Assembly (NCBI GenBank): GCA_015039365.1 | Contig: WION01000231.1 | Location: 20,708-84,707 of the forward strand | From: Amanita rubescens | Taxonomy: Eukaryota > Basidiomycota > Agaricomycetes > Agaricales > Amanitaceae | Direction of reading: 5' to 3' | DNA length: 64,000 bases | Shown here: positions 33,711 through 44,574 of the stretch, piece by piece | Layout of the letters: each line of letters starts with the position of its first letter | How positions within the stretch are numbered: position 1 is the first letter of the stretch | Program-made: the position numbers and the translations under genes | Notes under the pieces: model-generated | Databases searched by the model: none | What the model saw: only the letters and a program-made list of their open reading frames with translations | What the model was told of the DNA's origin: nothing

Positions 33711-35786
33711 ATGCCTCGTGCTTGCGACAATGCACCGGCGGCGTCTACGGACCAGCAAGACGACCTAGGACCACGACGCGCAAAGGTAGATGCCTTGAAT
33801 AATGCAGGTCAGTATTTACCAACTACTTCCAGTTATGAGGCTCACCTGAGACAGTCTGGAAGCAATCTGGTCGCAAGAGGCAGGCATCGCCGGCTGCAAA
33901 GGCAGTGCAGAAACGCAAGAAGTCTAAATCTAGTAAGCACGTGCCTTTGTTGATTGTCGTGCGGCTTCTCACGCACGGTTCAGGCAAACGTGTTGAAAAA
34001 GAGAATGGTAAGTTCACACCGTTGCTCCTTCCCATCGTCTCTCCCCATGTTTACTCTTACCCACCGTTATGCCCTTTGCTTACAAACACAGTCCCCAATG
34101 ACCTAGAGACAGACAAGGAGGACTTTGTCTCTATCCACGTCCCTGCAGCTCGCAAGAAGCGTTCTCGACCCATCAAGACCGGTCGTAGCCAGTCGTCTAA
34201 GGGGAACAACCAAAAGGGTATGTGCCTCCCTGTGATTTGACCCCAACCTAATGCCATCCACAGTCGCTAAGGACCCTTCCATCGACGAAGGCTCCGAATC
34301 GTCTGCGACCGAGCCTGATGTATCTACTGAACCCGGCGAGTCAGAGACCGAATCAGATGCCTCGTGGATCGAAATTGATAGCGACAGTGACAATGGAGAT
34401 GTCGATGATGACAAGAAGACAGTCACCAAGAATCGATATGCTAACGAGGTATGTAATATTAGTTTGCCGGCTTTAGTAATGACTTTTATCCCTCCAATAT
34501 CCAGAAACCTATTCTATCTGACAATGGGGTAGATAAGCCCAGTGCGAGCACTCGTAAAAGCTTCATTCGCCGAGCGGCAATAGAAATACCGGATGATGAC
34601 GATGAAGTTGACTCGTCACTCTTGGTAGTCAAAAAAGGTACAGATTAACTTTACGACTGGTATAGATTTCTAATCTAAGGCACTGCTAGAACCGCTCCAA
34701 TCGTCCAATGTTCTGAATACTAAGCACTGGCCGTGGTATACGGACATCGTCAAAGGTCCCAAAGGAGATCTTTCACTCAATTTTCAAATGTACGAGCTAA
34801 GACTCATTGTTCGCAAGGCTATCCGGCTGTTAGAAGAGAAGGTTAGATTTGAACATGGATTCCCGAGTGCGATCCAACGTGACGGATGGGGCCGTACTTG
34901 CCTTCAGAAGGCGTGCGAGAATATCAGGGAGTGGTCCGATGGTGAAGTGAAATATAGGTACAAGATGTTTCACGAGCGTTTCACTGCCGACGACGAGTAT
35001 GTTGGCGAGATCTCAACACTTGTAAGCTTCGTTACCCATCATAAACTTAGGCTGACCCACTGTTGTGAGCTTGACCCTCGCATTAGCCTTTTGCGAGGAG
35101 CTACCAAAGCGGCGGCTGTCATCAACACCCGCAACGCTTACGATCTTGGCAAGGGAAATACCCAGCAACTGATACAGGAGCTGTTACAAAGTAAATGTTA
35201 CATTTACCCTCCCACCCCGAATGTTAGTATGTTTAGTTTGTTTTCAGTACATGACTCACCATCCCTAAGGGCCTAGGCTACCAACGAGAGAAGCCATTTG
35301 AGCATAATGCAATTATCGGAACGCTTCGCGATGATCTTTTTGGCGGTGCCAATACAATTATCCACTTGTTTCCGGACCATTTCAAGTTAGGTGAACAAGC
35401 CTCGTATGCGTTGACACCCGCTATGGTTGCGCTTGCGGCTACTGCGGTATGTGTGGTATGATACAATTTGTAAAGCTTACTTAGTTTCTCGCAGGTTTAC
35501 GCAGCGATCCGAGAATGGGAGACGGGACGTTATGTTTCTACACATTTCTCTGCGAATATTTTTGCAGACATATATCGTAACCATGTGACACACCTGTTGG
35601 AGATTCAGGCGAAAAACAGGCCTGCGTATGAATCACTCATGCGTCGCCTGTTCCGTTTGGCTTCGTACGTGCTTGGTTGGGTTTGAGTAATACATGAACT
35701 AATCCCATGATAGCAACACGGGCTTTGGTCCTGAAGTTGTCCATAGCTCCATCACGGATATTGAGAACATGCCAGTTGACGTATAA
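33711..35786 (+). CDS. DUF6532 protein (agaricomycete-restricted, function unknown)
   Basis: The ATG at 33711 opens MPRACDNAPAASTDQQDDLG. Small exons follow: a basic nuclear-localisation-like exon (KQSGRKRQASPAAKAVQKRK), a second basic one (HVPAARKKRSRPIKTGRSQ), an acidic exon (DPSIDEGSESSATEPDVSTE), and one ending VDSSLLVVKK. The DUF6532 domain begins around WYTDIVKGPKGDLSLNFQMY: VRFEHGFPSAIQRDG, EISTLVSFVTHHKLRLTH, NTQQLIQELLQSKCYIYPP, EKPFEHNAIIGTLRDDLFGG, YALTPAMVALAATAVYAAIR and EWETGRYVSTHFSANIF. The stop is TAA at 35784-35786. It runs away from the Plavaka gene across the satellite. The NLS-like exons suggest a nuclear protein; its role is unknown. Confidence 0.75.
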
Positions 35787-36480
35787 TGGTCATTTGAGTC
35801 TCTAGGTCTTATGTATATATATCCATCCCCAATACCTGCACATATACAGCCATGAGAAAAAGTTGCCGAAAAAAGTTGATAATTACATAAACCAAAAAAA
35901 TGTTACGCAGTATACCTATACCTTATTTAATGAATATACATAGTTCATTCGTTGTAAAACCTGGCTATGCCTTGATAGGGTGAATAAGTGGGAAGCATAG
36001 TAGCCTTATTTCACTGCAATTAGCATGAATTTACCTGTAAATTACGGGTAGCAGTTAAGGACTGCCTTGATTAAAGTGTAAGAAAAATTGTGGGTAATTG
36101 TGGGTAATTGCGGGTAATTAGGGGTAAGTTCCCTTAATTCACGATTCGGCGTTTTCCTGATGTTAGACCCTTGTCTAGTAGAGCTAGCCGTTCCTGTTCG
36201 TGCGCATCAGTGTTGAAATCCGGTCTGATAGCCTCGTGAGGGTTGTTCATTTCTCAAAAAGGAGTGTTCTTTGAATAAAAGAAATAGAGACCTGTAGTAG
36301 GTTGAGAGATGAAGTACTAAGTGCGAAAAAGAAAACGGGAGGCTGCTGCGAAGTGACCGAGCTGCTCTGACTGCGAGGTGGCTGGGAGAGAAAAAGGTGA
36401 TGGCACAGCCACCTCGCCTTCTCACCCGTAGACTACATTCTACGCTCGCCTCATGCCTCGGCTCGCTTAGAACTACCAAC
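35787..36480. other. Intergenic AT-rich region with a short GGGTAATT repeat
   Basis: About 700 bp without a gene. Near 36087-36127 a TGGGTAATTG-type motif is repeated about four times with a 10-11 bp period. Confidence 0.4.
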
Positions 36481-37960
36481 TTCTTCGACCTCATGAATCG
36501 CGCCGACTCTCCGCTTCAGGTACAATCAGGTTCGTTTGATGGAGAACCAGCGATTCCATATTGTCTTTCAGGAGCTCGGAACCGTATAACAATTGTGATG
36601 CGTAAAGAAATAGTTACTGACAAGGGAAATCCAGTCATATAACAGATCTATCATATTCGAAGGTTTCAGGAGGCGGACGAAAAATATCAGGGTCATTTTG
36701 AATATTGATTAGCTTTTCAGGCTTTTCAATCCGACCCGTGCACTCTTCGCTGGTCACTGCCCTTGCGGATTCCCAGTTGACCAGCTCGGCTATCCAGTTG
36801 CCGCTGATATCCTTCCTGAACACAGTTTTTTTTAAGTTGGGTTCTCTATGCCCAACAGTAAGCAACTAGTTCCAACGGGACGTCAAACCTCATACAGAAG
36901 CAGTAGACAAAACTGGTGCTTGTACCGAGTTTGTGCCTCGTTCATGAGCACATAGGCTCTTTCTTGCGACAAATTTTCGGTTAGTGAACCGAACGGAACG
37001 CCCATGTAGGGCATGATGAGGTAATAATATTGTGTGCCTTTTGGGCCGCTGAGTGCACAGCCGTGTAATTGGTTGACGTTTTGCAGATGCGACCGTTCCG
37101 ATCTGACCTTGACCGTCGTCATGCCTTGCCTTCCCGTGTAGATTATTTTGACGGCCGCGGGCAAGCCGTCAATTTGGTCCCTCAGATGATAGACGATGCC
37201 AGAGTTTTCGTAGCGGACGGGATTAGGTATTATACTTCTCAGGGCGACGATAAGTTGCTCCTTAGTAGCACGTTTGCGTATAACCTGTGTAGTTCCGCCA
37301 GCAGTGCTCATCTTGCCAGGTGGATTCAAGTTGAACTTGCAATCATCGTACTTATGCATGGAGAACGACTTACAGAGTTGCTTAGAGAACTCCTGGAGCC
37401 GTGTTCCTGCACAGCTGTGCTAGTGGACTGTTCGTATCGACCCGATCGTTTCTTATTATTTAAGCCAACGAAAGTTTGAAACGGCGCGGAAGAGATTATA
37501 ATGAAGAACGCACTGCGATCTCAGGATCATGGTGTGCAGCGTTGATTGGCGTCACGAAGGTAGCACCAAAAACGAAGAACGCGAGGGTAAAAGTTACGAG
37601 TCGCATCGCAGAATGGATAGGATAGTACGTCTGAAGAGGGAAGTGCCAGAGGACAGGCCTGGAGATTCATTCCTCCGGCCAAATATGTACATCTGATAAA
37701 GTTTGAAGGTCTCCGTTTTACATGATCATCAGCGGGTGTGGCAACCAGGAGACCTTGCGCAACCACAGCAATTGCTCCACACAGATTCAGGAATTTTTTT
37801 GCAGATGTACCCCGAACACCACCAAGGGTAGTAGTAATACTAGTTTTCAGTTGCCTCTGTTGGATTTTATATGATTACGGAGGGCTAGTACGGATAGTTA
37901 CAGTCGGATGAATATACGAGGGCGCACGGGTGAGCGAGCGATGTCGTCAAAGTCCAACTT
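36480..37960. repeat. Tandem duplication unit 1 (secreted pseudokinase gene plus flanks)
   Basis: Colinear with unit 2 at 38325-39785, from the TTCTTCGACCT block at its left end to the GTGAGCGAGCGATGT block at its right. Coding and non-coding parts are both highly similar, with scattered indels of 3-15 bp. Confidence 0.88.
36635..37606 (-). CDS. Secreted kinase-like protein (pseudokinase), copy 1
   Basis: The ATG at 37606 gives a clear signal peptide: MRLVTFTLAFFVFGATFVTP followed by INAAHHDPEIA. An intron starts after this (GTGCGT), and after possibly one small optional exon (KRSGRYEQSTSTAVQ) the mature protein continues YDDCKFNLNPPGKM. Kinase-fold landmarks are AAVKIIYTG (beta-3 Lys), SERSHLQNV (helix C Glu) and YYYLIMPYMGVPFGS (hinge). 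A 50-nt intron then joins FCLLL to EPNLKKTVFRK, where the HRD/HGD catalytic loop should be, and WIAELVNWESAR has Asn where the metal-binding Asp belongs. So the fold is kinase-like but the catalytic residues are gone. It is likely secreted; partner and role are unknown. Confidence 0.65.
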
Positions 37961-38324
37961 GCCGCTCGCATCTGTTATTGCGGCGAGTGGTGTGCAGTTC
38001 ACTAGATTTCACCAGTTGTAGAGTAGCCTGCATCCAGAAGCAGTGCTTCTATCTCAGAACGAGGCCTGTCCTGCCAGCGTGTTGTCCATTCCAGGTCATT
38101 GGCGCCTCTGACGCAATGCTTTGCTGATTCCTGAATGCAAAGTTCAGTTATTAGCGCGGCACACTGCCTCACTACGGTTGTCAAGGTACCCGCTCTAAGC
38201 AATGCGATAGAGAGGCATAGTTGATATGGTTAGAACGAGAAAATTCCCAATACTACTGCCCAACCGAGATTTGGTTATGCCATGGTTTTGGCCGTCCGAT
38301 TGCCTCAATGCAGCCTCATATCCA

Positions 38325-39785
38325 CCACTTCTTCGACCTAATGAATCGCGCCAACTCTCCGCTTCAGGTACTTGAATCAGGTTCGTTTGATGGAGAACCA
38401 GCGATTCCATATCATCTTTCAGAAGCTCGGAATCGTATAACAATTGTGATGTGTAAAGATATAGTTACTGACAAGGGAAATCCAGTCACATAACATATTC
38501 GAAGGTTTCAGGAGGCGGACGAAAAATCTGAGGGACATTTGGAATATTGATTGGCTTTTCAGGCTTTTCCTGAATCCAACCCATGCAAGGCTCTTCGCTG
38601 GTCACTGCCCTTGCGAATTCCCAGTTGACCAGTTCGGCTATCCAATCGCTGCCGACCTTCCTAAACACAGATTTTTTTAAGTCGGGTTCTCTATGCCCAA
38701 CAGTAAGCAACTAGTTTCAACGGGACGTCAAACCTCTTACAGAAGCAGTAGACAAAACTGGTGCTTGTACCGATCTTGTGCCTGCATCATGAGCGCACTG
38801 GCTCTTTCTTGCGACAAATTTTCGGTTAGTGAACCGAACGGAACGCCCATGTAGGGCATGATGAGGTAATAATATTGTGCGCCTATTTGGCCGCTGAGTA
38901 CACAGCCGTGTAATTGTTTGACGTTATGAAGATGCGACCGTTCCGATCTGACCTTGAACGTCGTCACGCCTTGCCTTCCCGTGTAGATTATTTTGACGGC
39001 CGCGGGCCAGCCGTCAATTTGGTCCCTCAGATGATAGATGATGCCAGATTTTTCGTAGCGGACGGGATTAGGTATTATGCTTCTCAGGGCGTCGAGAAGT
39101 TGCTCCCTAGTAGCACGTTTACATATAACCTGTGTAGTTCCGCCAGCAATGCTCATCTTGCCAGGCGGATTCAAGTTGAACTTGCAATCATCGTACTTCT
39201 GCATGGAGAACGACTCACAGAGTTGCTTAGAGAACTCCTGGAGCTGTGGTCCTGCACAGCTGTGCTAGTGGACTGTTCGTATCGACCCGATCGTTTCTTA
39301 TTATTTAAGTTTGAAACGGCGCGGAAGAGATTATAATCAAGAACGCACTGCGATCTCAGGATCATGGTGTGCGGCGTTGATTGGCGTCACGAAGGTAGCA
39401 CCAAAAACGAAGAACACGAGGGTAAAAGTTATGAGTCGCATCGCAGAATGGATAGGATATTAGGAAGCGTACGTCTGAAGAGGGAAGTGCCAGAGGACAG
39501 GCCTGGAGATTCATAATTCATTCCTCCGGCCAAATATGTACATCTGATGGATTTAAATTGGTTTGAAGGTCTCCGTTTTACATGATCATCAGCGGGTGTG
39601 GCAACCAGGAGACCTTGCGCAACCACAGCAATTGCTCCACACATTTTTTTGCAGATGTACCCCGAACACCATCAAGGGTAGTAATACTAGTTTTCAGTTG
39701 CCTCTGTTGGATTTTATATGATTACGGAGGGTTACGGATAGTTACAGTCGGATGAATATACGGGTGCACGGGTGAGCGAGCGATG
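38325..39785. repeat. Tandem duplication unit 2 (secreted pseudokinase gene plus flanks)
   Basis: Second copy of 36480-37960, direct orientation. The 360-bp spacer between the two units (37965-38325) is the segment that also occurs near 22.55-22.92 kb. Confidence 0.88.
38486..39441 (-). CDS. Secreted kinase-like protein (pseudokinase), copy 2
   Basis: Same architecture as copy 1: ATG at 39441 with the same signal peptide region, then KYDDCKFNLNPPGKMSIAGG, AAVKIIYTGRQG, SERSHLHNVKQL, YYYLIMPYMG, a 50-nt intron, EPDLKKSVFRK, AELVNWEFAR and a shorter tail ending FEYVM. It also lacks the catalytic loop and has Asn for the metal-binding Asp. Differences from copy 1 are mostly single substitutions plus short in-frame indels, which argues that both stay under some constraint. 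The 3' splice site before KYDD is CAG here but changed to CAT in copy 1, where the next AG is used three bases later. Confidence 0.65.
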
Positions 39786-40150
39786 TGTCTCGAATTGGGG
39801 CGAGTTATTATTACTTAGTGATGCAGATTTAAGGCCCGACAGTGGGCGACCAACTGCCAGATTTAAGCACAACATGCAAAGGTGTCTGATAGTGACAGGA
39901 TCATACATAAAAGTGTGATTCATACATGTAGCATGCAAACTGCTGCACTTGGGCAGCTCGCTACAATGTGTCTGATATCTACAGCATGAGGTACACTGTG
40001 TAGCACATGTTGTTTGGTTCGTTCTTCGCCACTTGCCAAAAACATAAGCAGTTGAATTACTAATCACCTGACGATTGTGTTGTCGCACACAGCTGTTCTC
40101 AATTCCCACATTCTGCACTGCTATCTGTGTAACTCCAGCACATTGCCAAC
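39786..40150. other. Intergenic region upstream of the exon-repeat gene
   Basis: About 365 bp, probably the promoter of the gene at 40151. No gene seen. Confidence 0.35.
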
Positions 40151-43100
40151 ATGCCACCCAAACAGGCACCTTATAAGCCAATCCATTTCTCTCAGCTCAC
40201 TGCTGGAAATGTTGATGACCACATCAAGGCTGCCAAAGAGTTTCTTTCCAAATACAAAAAGTGCCCTAGGAGTAAGCGAGGTGACCTGGGAGGCGAAAGT
40301 AGGTTCATTCCAAAATTAACAGCTAGCTGTCATCTATTTTGGGGCATTGATTGGACACTGATCTAATTTTTGGTTGTATAGCCCAGAAAAACCTGGTTAT
40401 AATAGCCTTGGAGGACTATACTGAGTATCGCGACAAAGGTAAGATCTGCAACTTTACAAAGCTCAACCACTGATTTCATGCTCGTGCCCTGAAACCAGTT
40501 GCCAGTGAACAAATGCCACCTGAAGATCCAGATGATCAGAATATGGAGGGGCCTGGAAATGATCAGAGTGCTGGCAACAGAAACCGAGGTGAGAGCATTC
40601 ATAGTCGCATTTCTGGGAGAAGTGTTTGTGTTGCACACTACCTGTGGGCATGTGTTTATTTTGCACACAAACCCTGGCTGGGATGTTAGGCTTGGACACA
40701 ATGTGCTGAAGTGTTGCATTCATACACATTGGCAAAGTGTCATGTCTGGTTTGGGCACTTCCTCCCTCACATGCCGTTGATTTTGCACACATTGTGTTAA
40801 AGTGTTAAACCCTAACATGTTATGTTGACTGATACACCAAACCAGGTTCAGGACAAAGGGATCCACATGGGGATGGAGGGCTAGGGGCTGGACATGGTGA
40901 TGGTGGTAGCAACAATGAAGGTGAGAGTCATTTGTCCAAATGCAAGGGGAAGTGTTAGTATTACACACAAGCATGGCTGGAATGTTGGGGCTAGACACAT
41001 CCTACTGATGTGCCACATTCATACACCTTTGCAATGTCATGTCTTGTCTGGACACTTCCCAACTCTCATATGTTGATTTTTCACACATTTTGCTGAAGTA
41101 TTACATTTACCCTAACATGTCATGCTAACTGGCACATGACCAGACCCAAGAGACCCACAAGGGAATGAAGAAGGGGCCAGAAATGGCACTGAGGGCAGCA
41201 ACAATGAAGGTGAGAGTCATTTGTCCAAATGCAAGGGAAGTGTTTGTTTTATGCACTTCACATGGGGAGGTGCTAGTATTGCACACAAGTGCGAAACATT
41301 GGGACTGGACACATTCTACTGATGTGTCACATTCATACATATTTGCAAATGTCATTTGTTTGGACACTTCCCAACACATTGGTTTTGCACACATTGTGCA
41401 GCTGCTGCAGTATTATATTTATGCACCCTAACATGTCATGCTGACTGGCACATAACCAGACCCAGGTCAAGAACAAAGGGACCCACAGGGGAATGCAGAA
41501 GAGACCAATGAGGGCAGTAACAATAAAGGTGAGAGTGCTATTTCTGGATCCAAGATGACTTGTGTTTGTTTTGTACACTTCACCTGAAGAGATGTCAGTT
41601 TTACACACATCACTAAGATGTTGGACCTGGACACATTGTTCCAAGTTGACACATTTACACACATTAACAACCATTGTGTCTGCTTTGAACATTTCATGTT
41701 GATTTTGAACACATTGCACTGAAGTATCAACCTAACATGCCATGCTGACTGGATCACCAGATACAGGTCCAGGACAAAGGGACTCACATGGAGGTGGAGG
41801 GGCTGGGGCTGGAAATGGCAGTGACACAGGTGGGGATAATGAAGGTAAGAAGCATATTTCTGGATACAAGGAGAGGTGTTTGTTTTGCACACTCCAAATG
41901 GAGAGGTGTCAGTCCTGCACACAACCATGGCTGGGATGTTGGACCTAGACACATTTTACTGATATGTCACATTTGGCAACATGAACAAGCTTCATGTCTG
42001 TTTTGGACACTTCCCCATCCTCACATGTTGTCTTTGCACACACACTGTCCTGATATGTTGGATTGGCACACCCACTTTAAACTTGGGCAATTTGAACACC
42101 TTACTGCTTCAAGTGTGCAGGTCTAACACTTCACCCAACCCACATGTTTAATTTAAACACATTCCAACTTGTGATCTCGTCTAACTTCCATTTTTATGCA
42201 GGTGAGCCAATGGATGAAGACCCTCGCACTCCCTCTGCCGATCAGGACCCCAAGCGAGCCAGTGAGCCACAGGCCCTCTAGTTCCCCCCCACTGTATTGA
42301 CCTTCTTAGTGTATACAATTGCTGGGAGGCTGTCTGTCCTCATCGTCAAGGGTTGGGAAAAGGCCTGGCTACCAAAGCGAAAGGAATTTGAATCTAGCAG
42401 CTATACATCCTCTGCTGAGTCCTACAGGCCTTTGACGAATGCCTCTAGAGCCCTACAGTCTTCTGTTCTGAAGATTTGTAGAGAGGAAGGCATAGATCCA
42501 GCAATTATTGGGTGGCCACTTATGCCTTCTGGTGAACCTGCGAGTTTGGATGAATTGCGAAAGATCCAGAGTTGGCTACTCGACAATGGCCTTATAAACG
42601 AGCCTGAAATTGAGGTTGTTGAGAAAGTAGCAACCTCCAAAAGTATGATCTCGCCAAGCCAAGTTTGCTCTTTTAATTGGCTGATTTGGGGCATTTGCAG
42701 TTCCCAACATTGTAATATTTGACTATGAGCAACGAAAGGGAATACGAATCTCAAAACAAATGTTGAAGGAGGCCCGAGATGATCCCGAGAAATGGCCAGG
42801 TTGTGTTGAAGTAGGCATGGGGATCATACACCCCCTCTTTTTGAATCATGTTTGTTGGCAATTTATTCCTCTTGTTACTTGGCCATTGATGACTTTGCAC
42901 ATAGTTTGGCCTGGAGAAATGTCTTTCTTGCAAGGATGGTCCTCGGGGCAAAAAAAAGGGTAAAAAGGATGACCCAGAGTACCTGACTGGGTGTGGATGT
43001 CCAGTTCGGACTGCAGCACTTGAGCTCTGGCTCACAAAGGTAAATGCACAGAATCCTGCCATTCCTATGCGAGAGGCAGAAGATGGAAAGATAAAACGAG

Positions 43101-43357
43101 AGAATGCCTTCAACCCGACCACCCTGGAATTTATTGAGGGTGGTATTTTAGCTGCATCTGGGCACACAGTTGATTCGCTTCTGCAAAGTGAGATAGGTCG
43201 CCTGGAACACACAGCGAACTGGGCCATGGATCGCATGGCAAATTTGATGCAGGTGGAAAATCCTGCACATTGCCAGACCATAGCTGGAGTGCTTGTTGAG
43301 TTCCAGAAGCAAATGCAAGGGATTAAGGACCAAATCAGAGGCCAAACTATTTTGTGA
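40151..43357 (+). CDS. Unrecognised gene with tandemly duplicated phase-1 exons
   Basis: No known family. Starting at ATG 40151 (MPPKQAPYKPIHFSQLTAGN) the exons join in frame: ...GGE/TQKNLVIIALEDYTEYRDK/VASEQMPPEDPDDQ...NRNR, then four similar exons ending GDGGSNNE, GTEGSNNE, TNEGSNNK and GSDTGGDNE. All are bounded by phase-1 introns of about 220-340 nt. Next is GEPMDEDPRTPSADQDPKRA. A 48-nt intron (about 42262-42311) bypasses a TAG and continues into MYTIAGRLSVLIVKGWEKAW. The C-terminal part has PNIVIFDYEQRKGIRISKQM, a cysteine cluster CLSCKDG...TGCGCPVRT that may bind zinc, and a helical end (SEIGRLEHTANWAMDRMANL). It looks like a soluble, acidic, repeat-bearing protein. If the 42262 intron is not used, this is two adjacent genes. 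Confidence 0.6.
40600..42205 (+). repeat. Tandem exon-plus-intron repeats inside the gene
   Basis: Five successive introns share the same diverged phrases (TTTTGCACACATTGTGCTGA, CCTAACATGTCATGCTGACT, GGTGAGAGTCATTTGTCCAA). Each is followed by a short Gly/Asp/Asn-rich exon ending AACAATGAAG before GTGAGAG. The unit (exon plus intron) is about 270-310 bp. Confidence 0.85.
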
Positions 43358-43599
43358 AGGAGTCGCTTTTGTACACATTCTGCTTGTTGTGATGTCAGAC
43401 CTGTACCATATTATTTGTTGGGAATGCACATGTTATTCAAGGATGTGTTGGATTTATACACATGTTCTAATAACTTGCCTGCTATACATCGCTTGGCTAC
43501 TACATAAAAATGGCAACCCATTCACTGCCATAGCTTCAGGGGACAGGGTCTACTCCCCTAGTTGCACAACATCCAGAGCAAGGTAAAAATCTGACTTCT

Positions 43600-44243
43600 T
43601 GATGTTGTGCAAGGAAGTGTTATATTTATACACATGTGCCTATTACATGTCTCATCTGAACACTTCCATATCTGACATGTTGGACTAGGACATGTTATGC
43701 AGGGAAGTGTTATATTTTTACACATGCACACTTCCATATCTGACATGTTGGACTAGGACATGTTATGCAGTGAAGTGTTATATTTTTACACATGCACACT
43801 TCCATATCTGATATGTTGGACTTGCACATGTTGTGCAAGGAAGTGTTGCATTTACACACATGTACCCAGGAAGTGTTACATTTACACACATGTACCTATT
43901 GCATGTCTCATCTGCACACTTCCATATCTGACATGTTGGACTTGCACATGTTGTGCAAGGAAGTGTTGCATTTACACACATGTACTTATTTCATGTCTCA
44001 TCTGGACACTTCCATATCTGACATGTTGGACTTGCACATGTTGTGCAAGGAAGTGTTGCATTTACACACATGTCCCAAGGAAGTGTTACATCTGGACACT
44101 TCCATATCTGGCATGTTGGACTTGCACATGTTGTGCAAGGAAGTGTTGCATTTACACACATGTACCAAGGAATTACATTTACACACATGTACTTATTGCA
44201 TGTCTCATCTGCACACTTCCATATCTGGCATGTTGGACTTGCA
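43600..44243. repeat. Minisatellite of ~90-120 bp units, interrupted by the LTR element
   Basis: The phrase GTTGGACTTGCACATGTTGT recurs near 43816, 43936, 44026 and 44116, with GGAAGTGTTGCATTTACACA and CTCATCTGCACACTTCCATA between copies. The last unit is cut by the LTR at 44244, and the missing remainder resumes at 52439. Confidence 0.9.
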
Positions 44244-44563
44244 TGTAACGTTCTTACTGAAAGGAACCTAATAAGGTTCCAACTTAATCACTCCTTGCGT
44301 CTTGCACTGAATCAACGTATATTCGTGATACCGTGCGGTGACGCGTGTGGAGTAAAGTAAGGTGTAAGATGATCTGTGACAATGTGACTAGATACCATAT
44401 ATGTATCGTCACGGTTAGACTATCTACGAGAATAAGGGAAAGCTATCTACAAGGGAGTTAATGGATAACTCCCATCCTTGTATTCGGAGATCCCAAAGGG
44501 ATCTCCCATCTTGATGATGGTCTTGATGAATATGTACGAGAGCTACATAGTAGCCCCGTTACA
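44244..44563 (-). repeat. LTR (3' LTR in minus-strand reading)
   Basis: 320 bp, TG...CA with imperfect inverted ends TGTAACG/CGTTACA. It contains its own short hairpins (44263-44280 and 44486-44506). I saw no difference from the other LTR by eye. Confidence 0.93.
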
Positions 44564-44574
44564 TCCTCCCCCAC
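44564..44574 (-). promoter_or_regulatory. Polypurine tract next to LTR, duplicated nearby
   Basis: Minus-strand GTGGGGGAGGA ends directly at the LTR TG. A second identical tract sits at 44670-44680, followed by TGTGACG, which resembles the LTR start TGTAACG. Confidence 0.65.

Noticed and set aside
36840..36900. A 30-nt intron exposing an HRE-like catalytic loop (GHREP) in the pseudokinase
   Set aside because: The 50-nt intron ending at GGGCATAG has normal size and phase and leaves no HRD-type motif.
39180..39210. A 20-nt spliceosomal micro-intron in the pseudokinase genes (GTGAGT...GCAG)
   Set aside because: Too short for known fungal introns; a single longer intron starting after DPEIA explains the frame equally well.
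43760..44271. Cysteine-rich frames of about 160 codons in overlapping registers
   Set aside because: They are translations of the CACATGT-rich minisatellite in more than one frame; no start context or motif.
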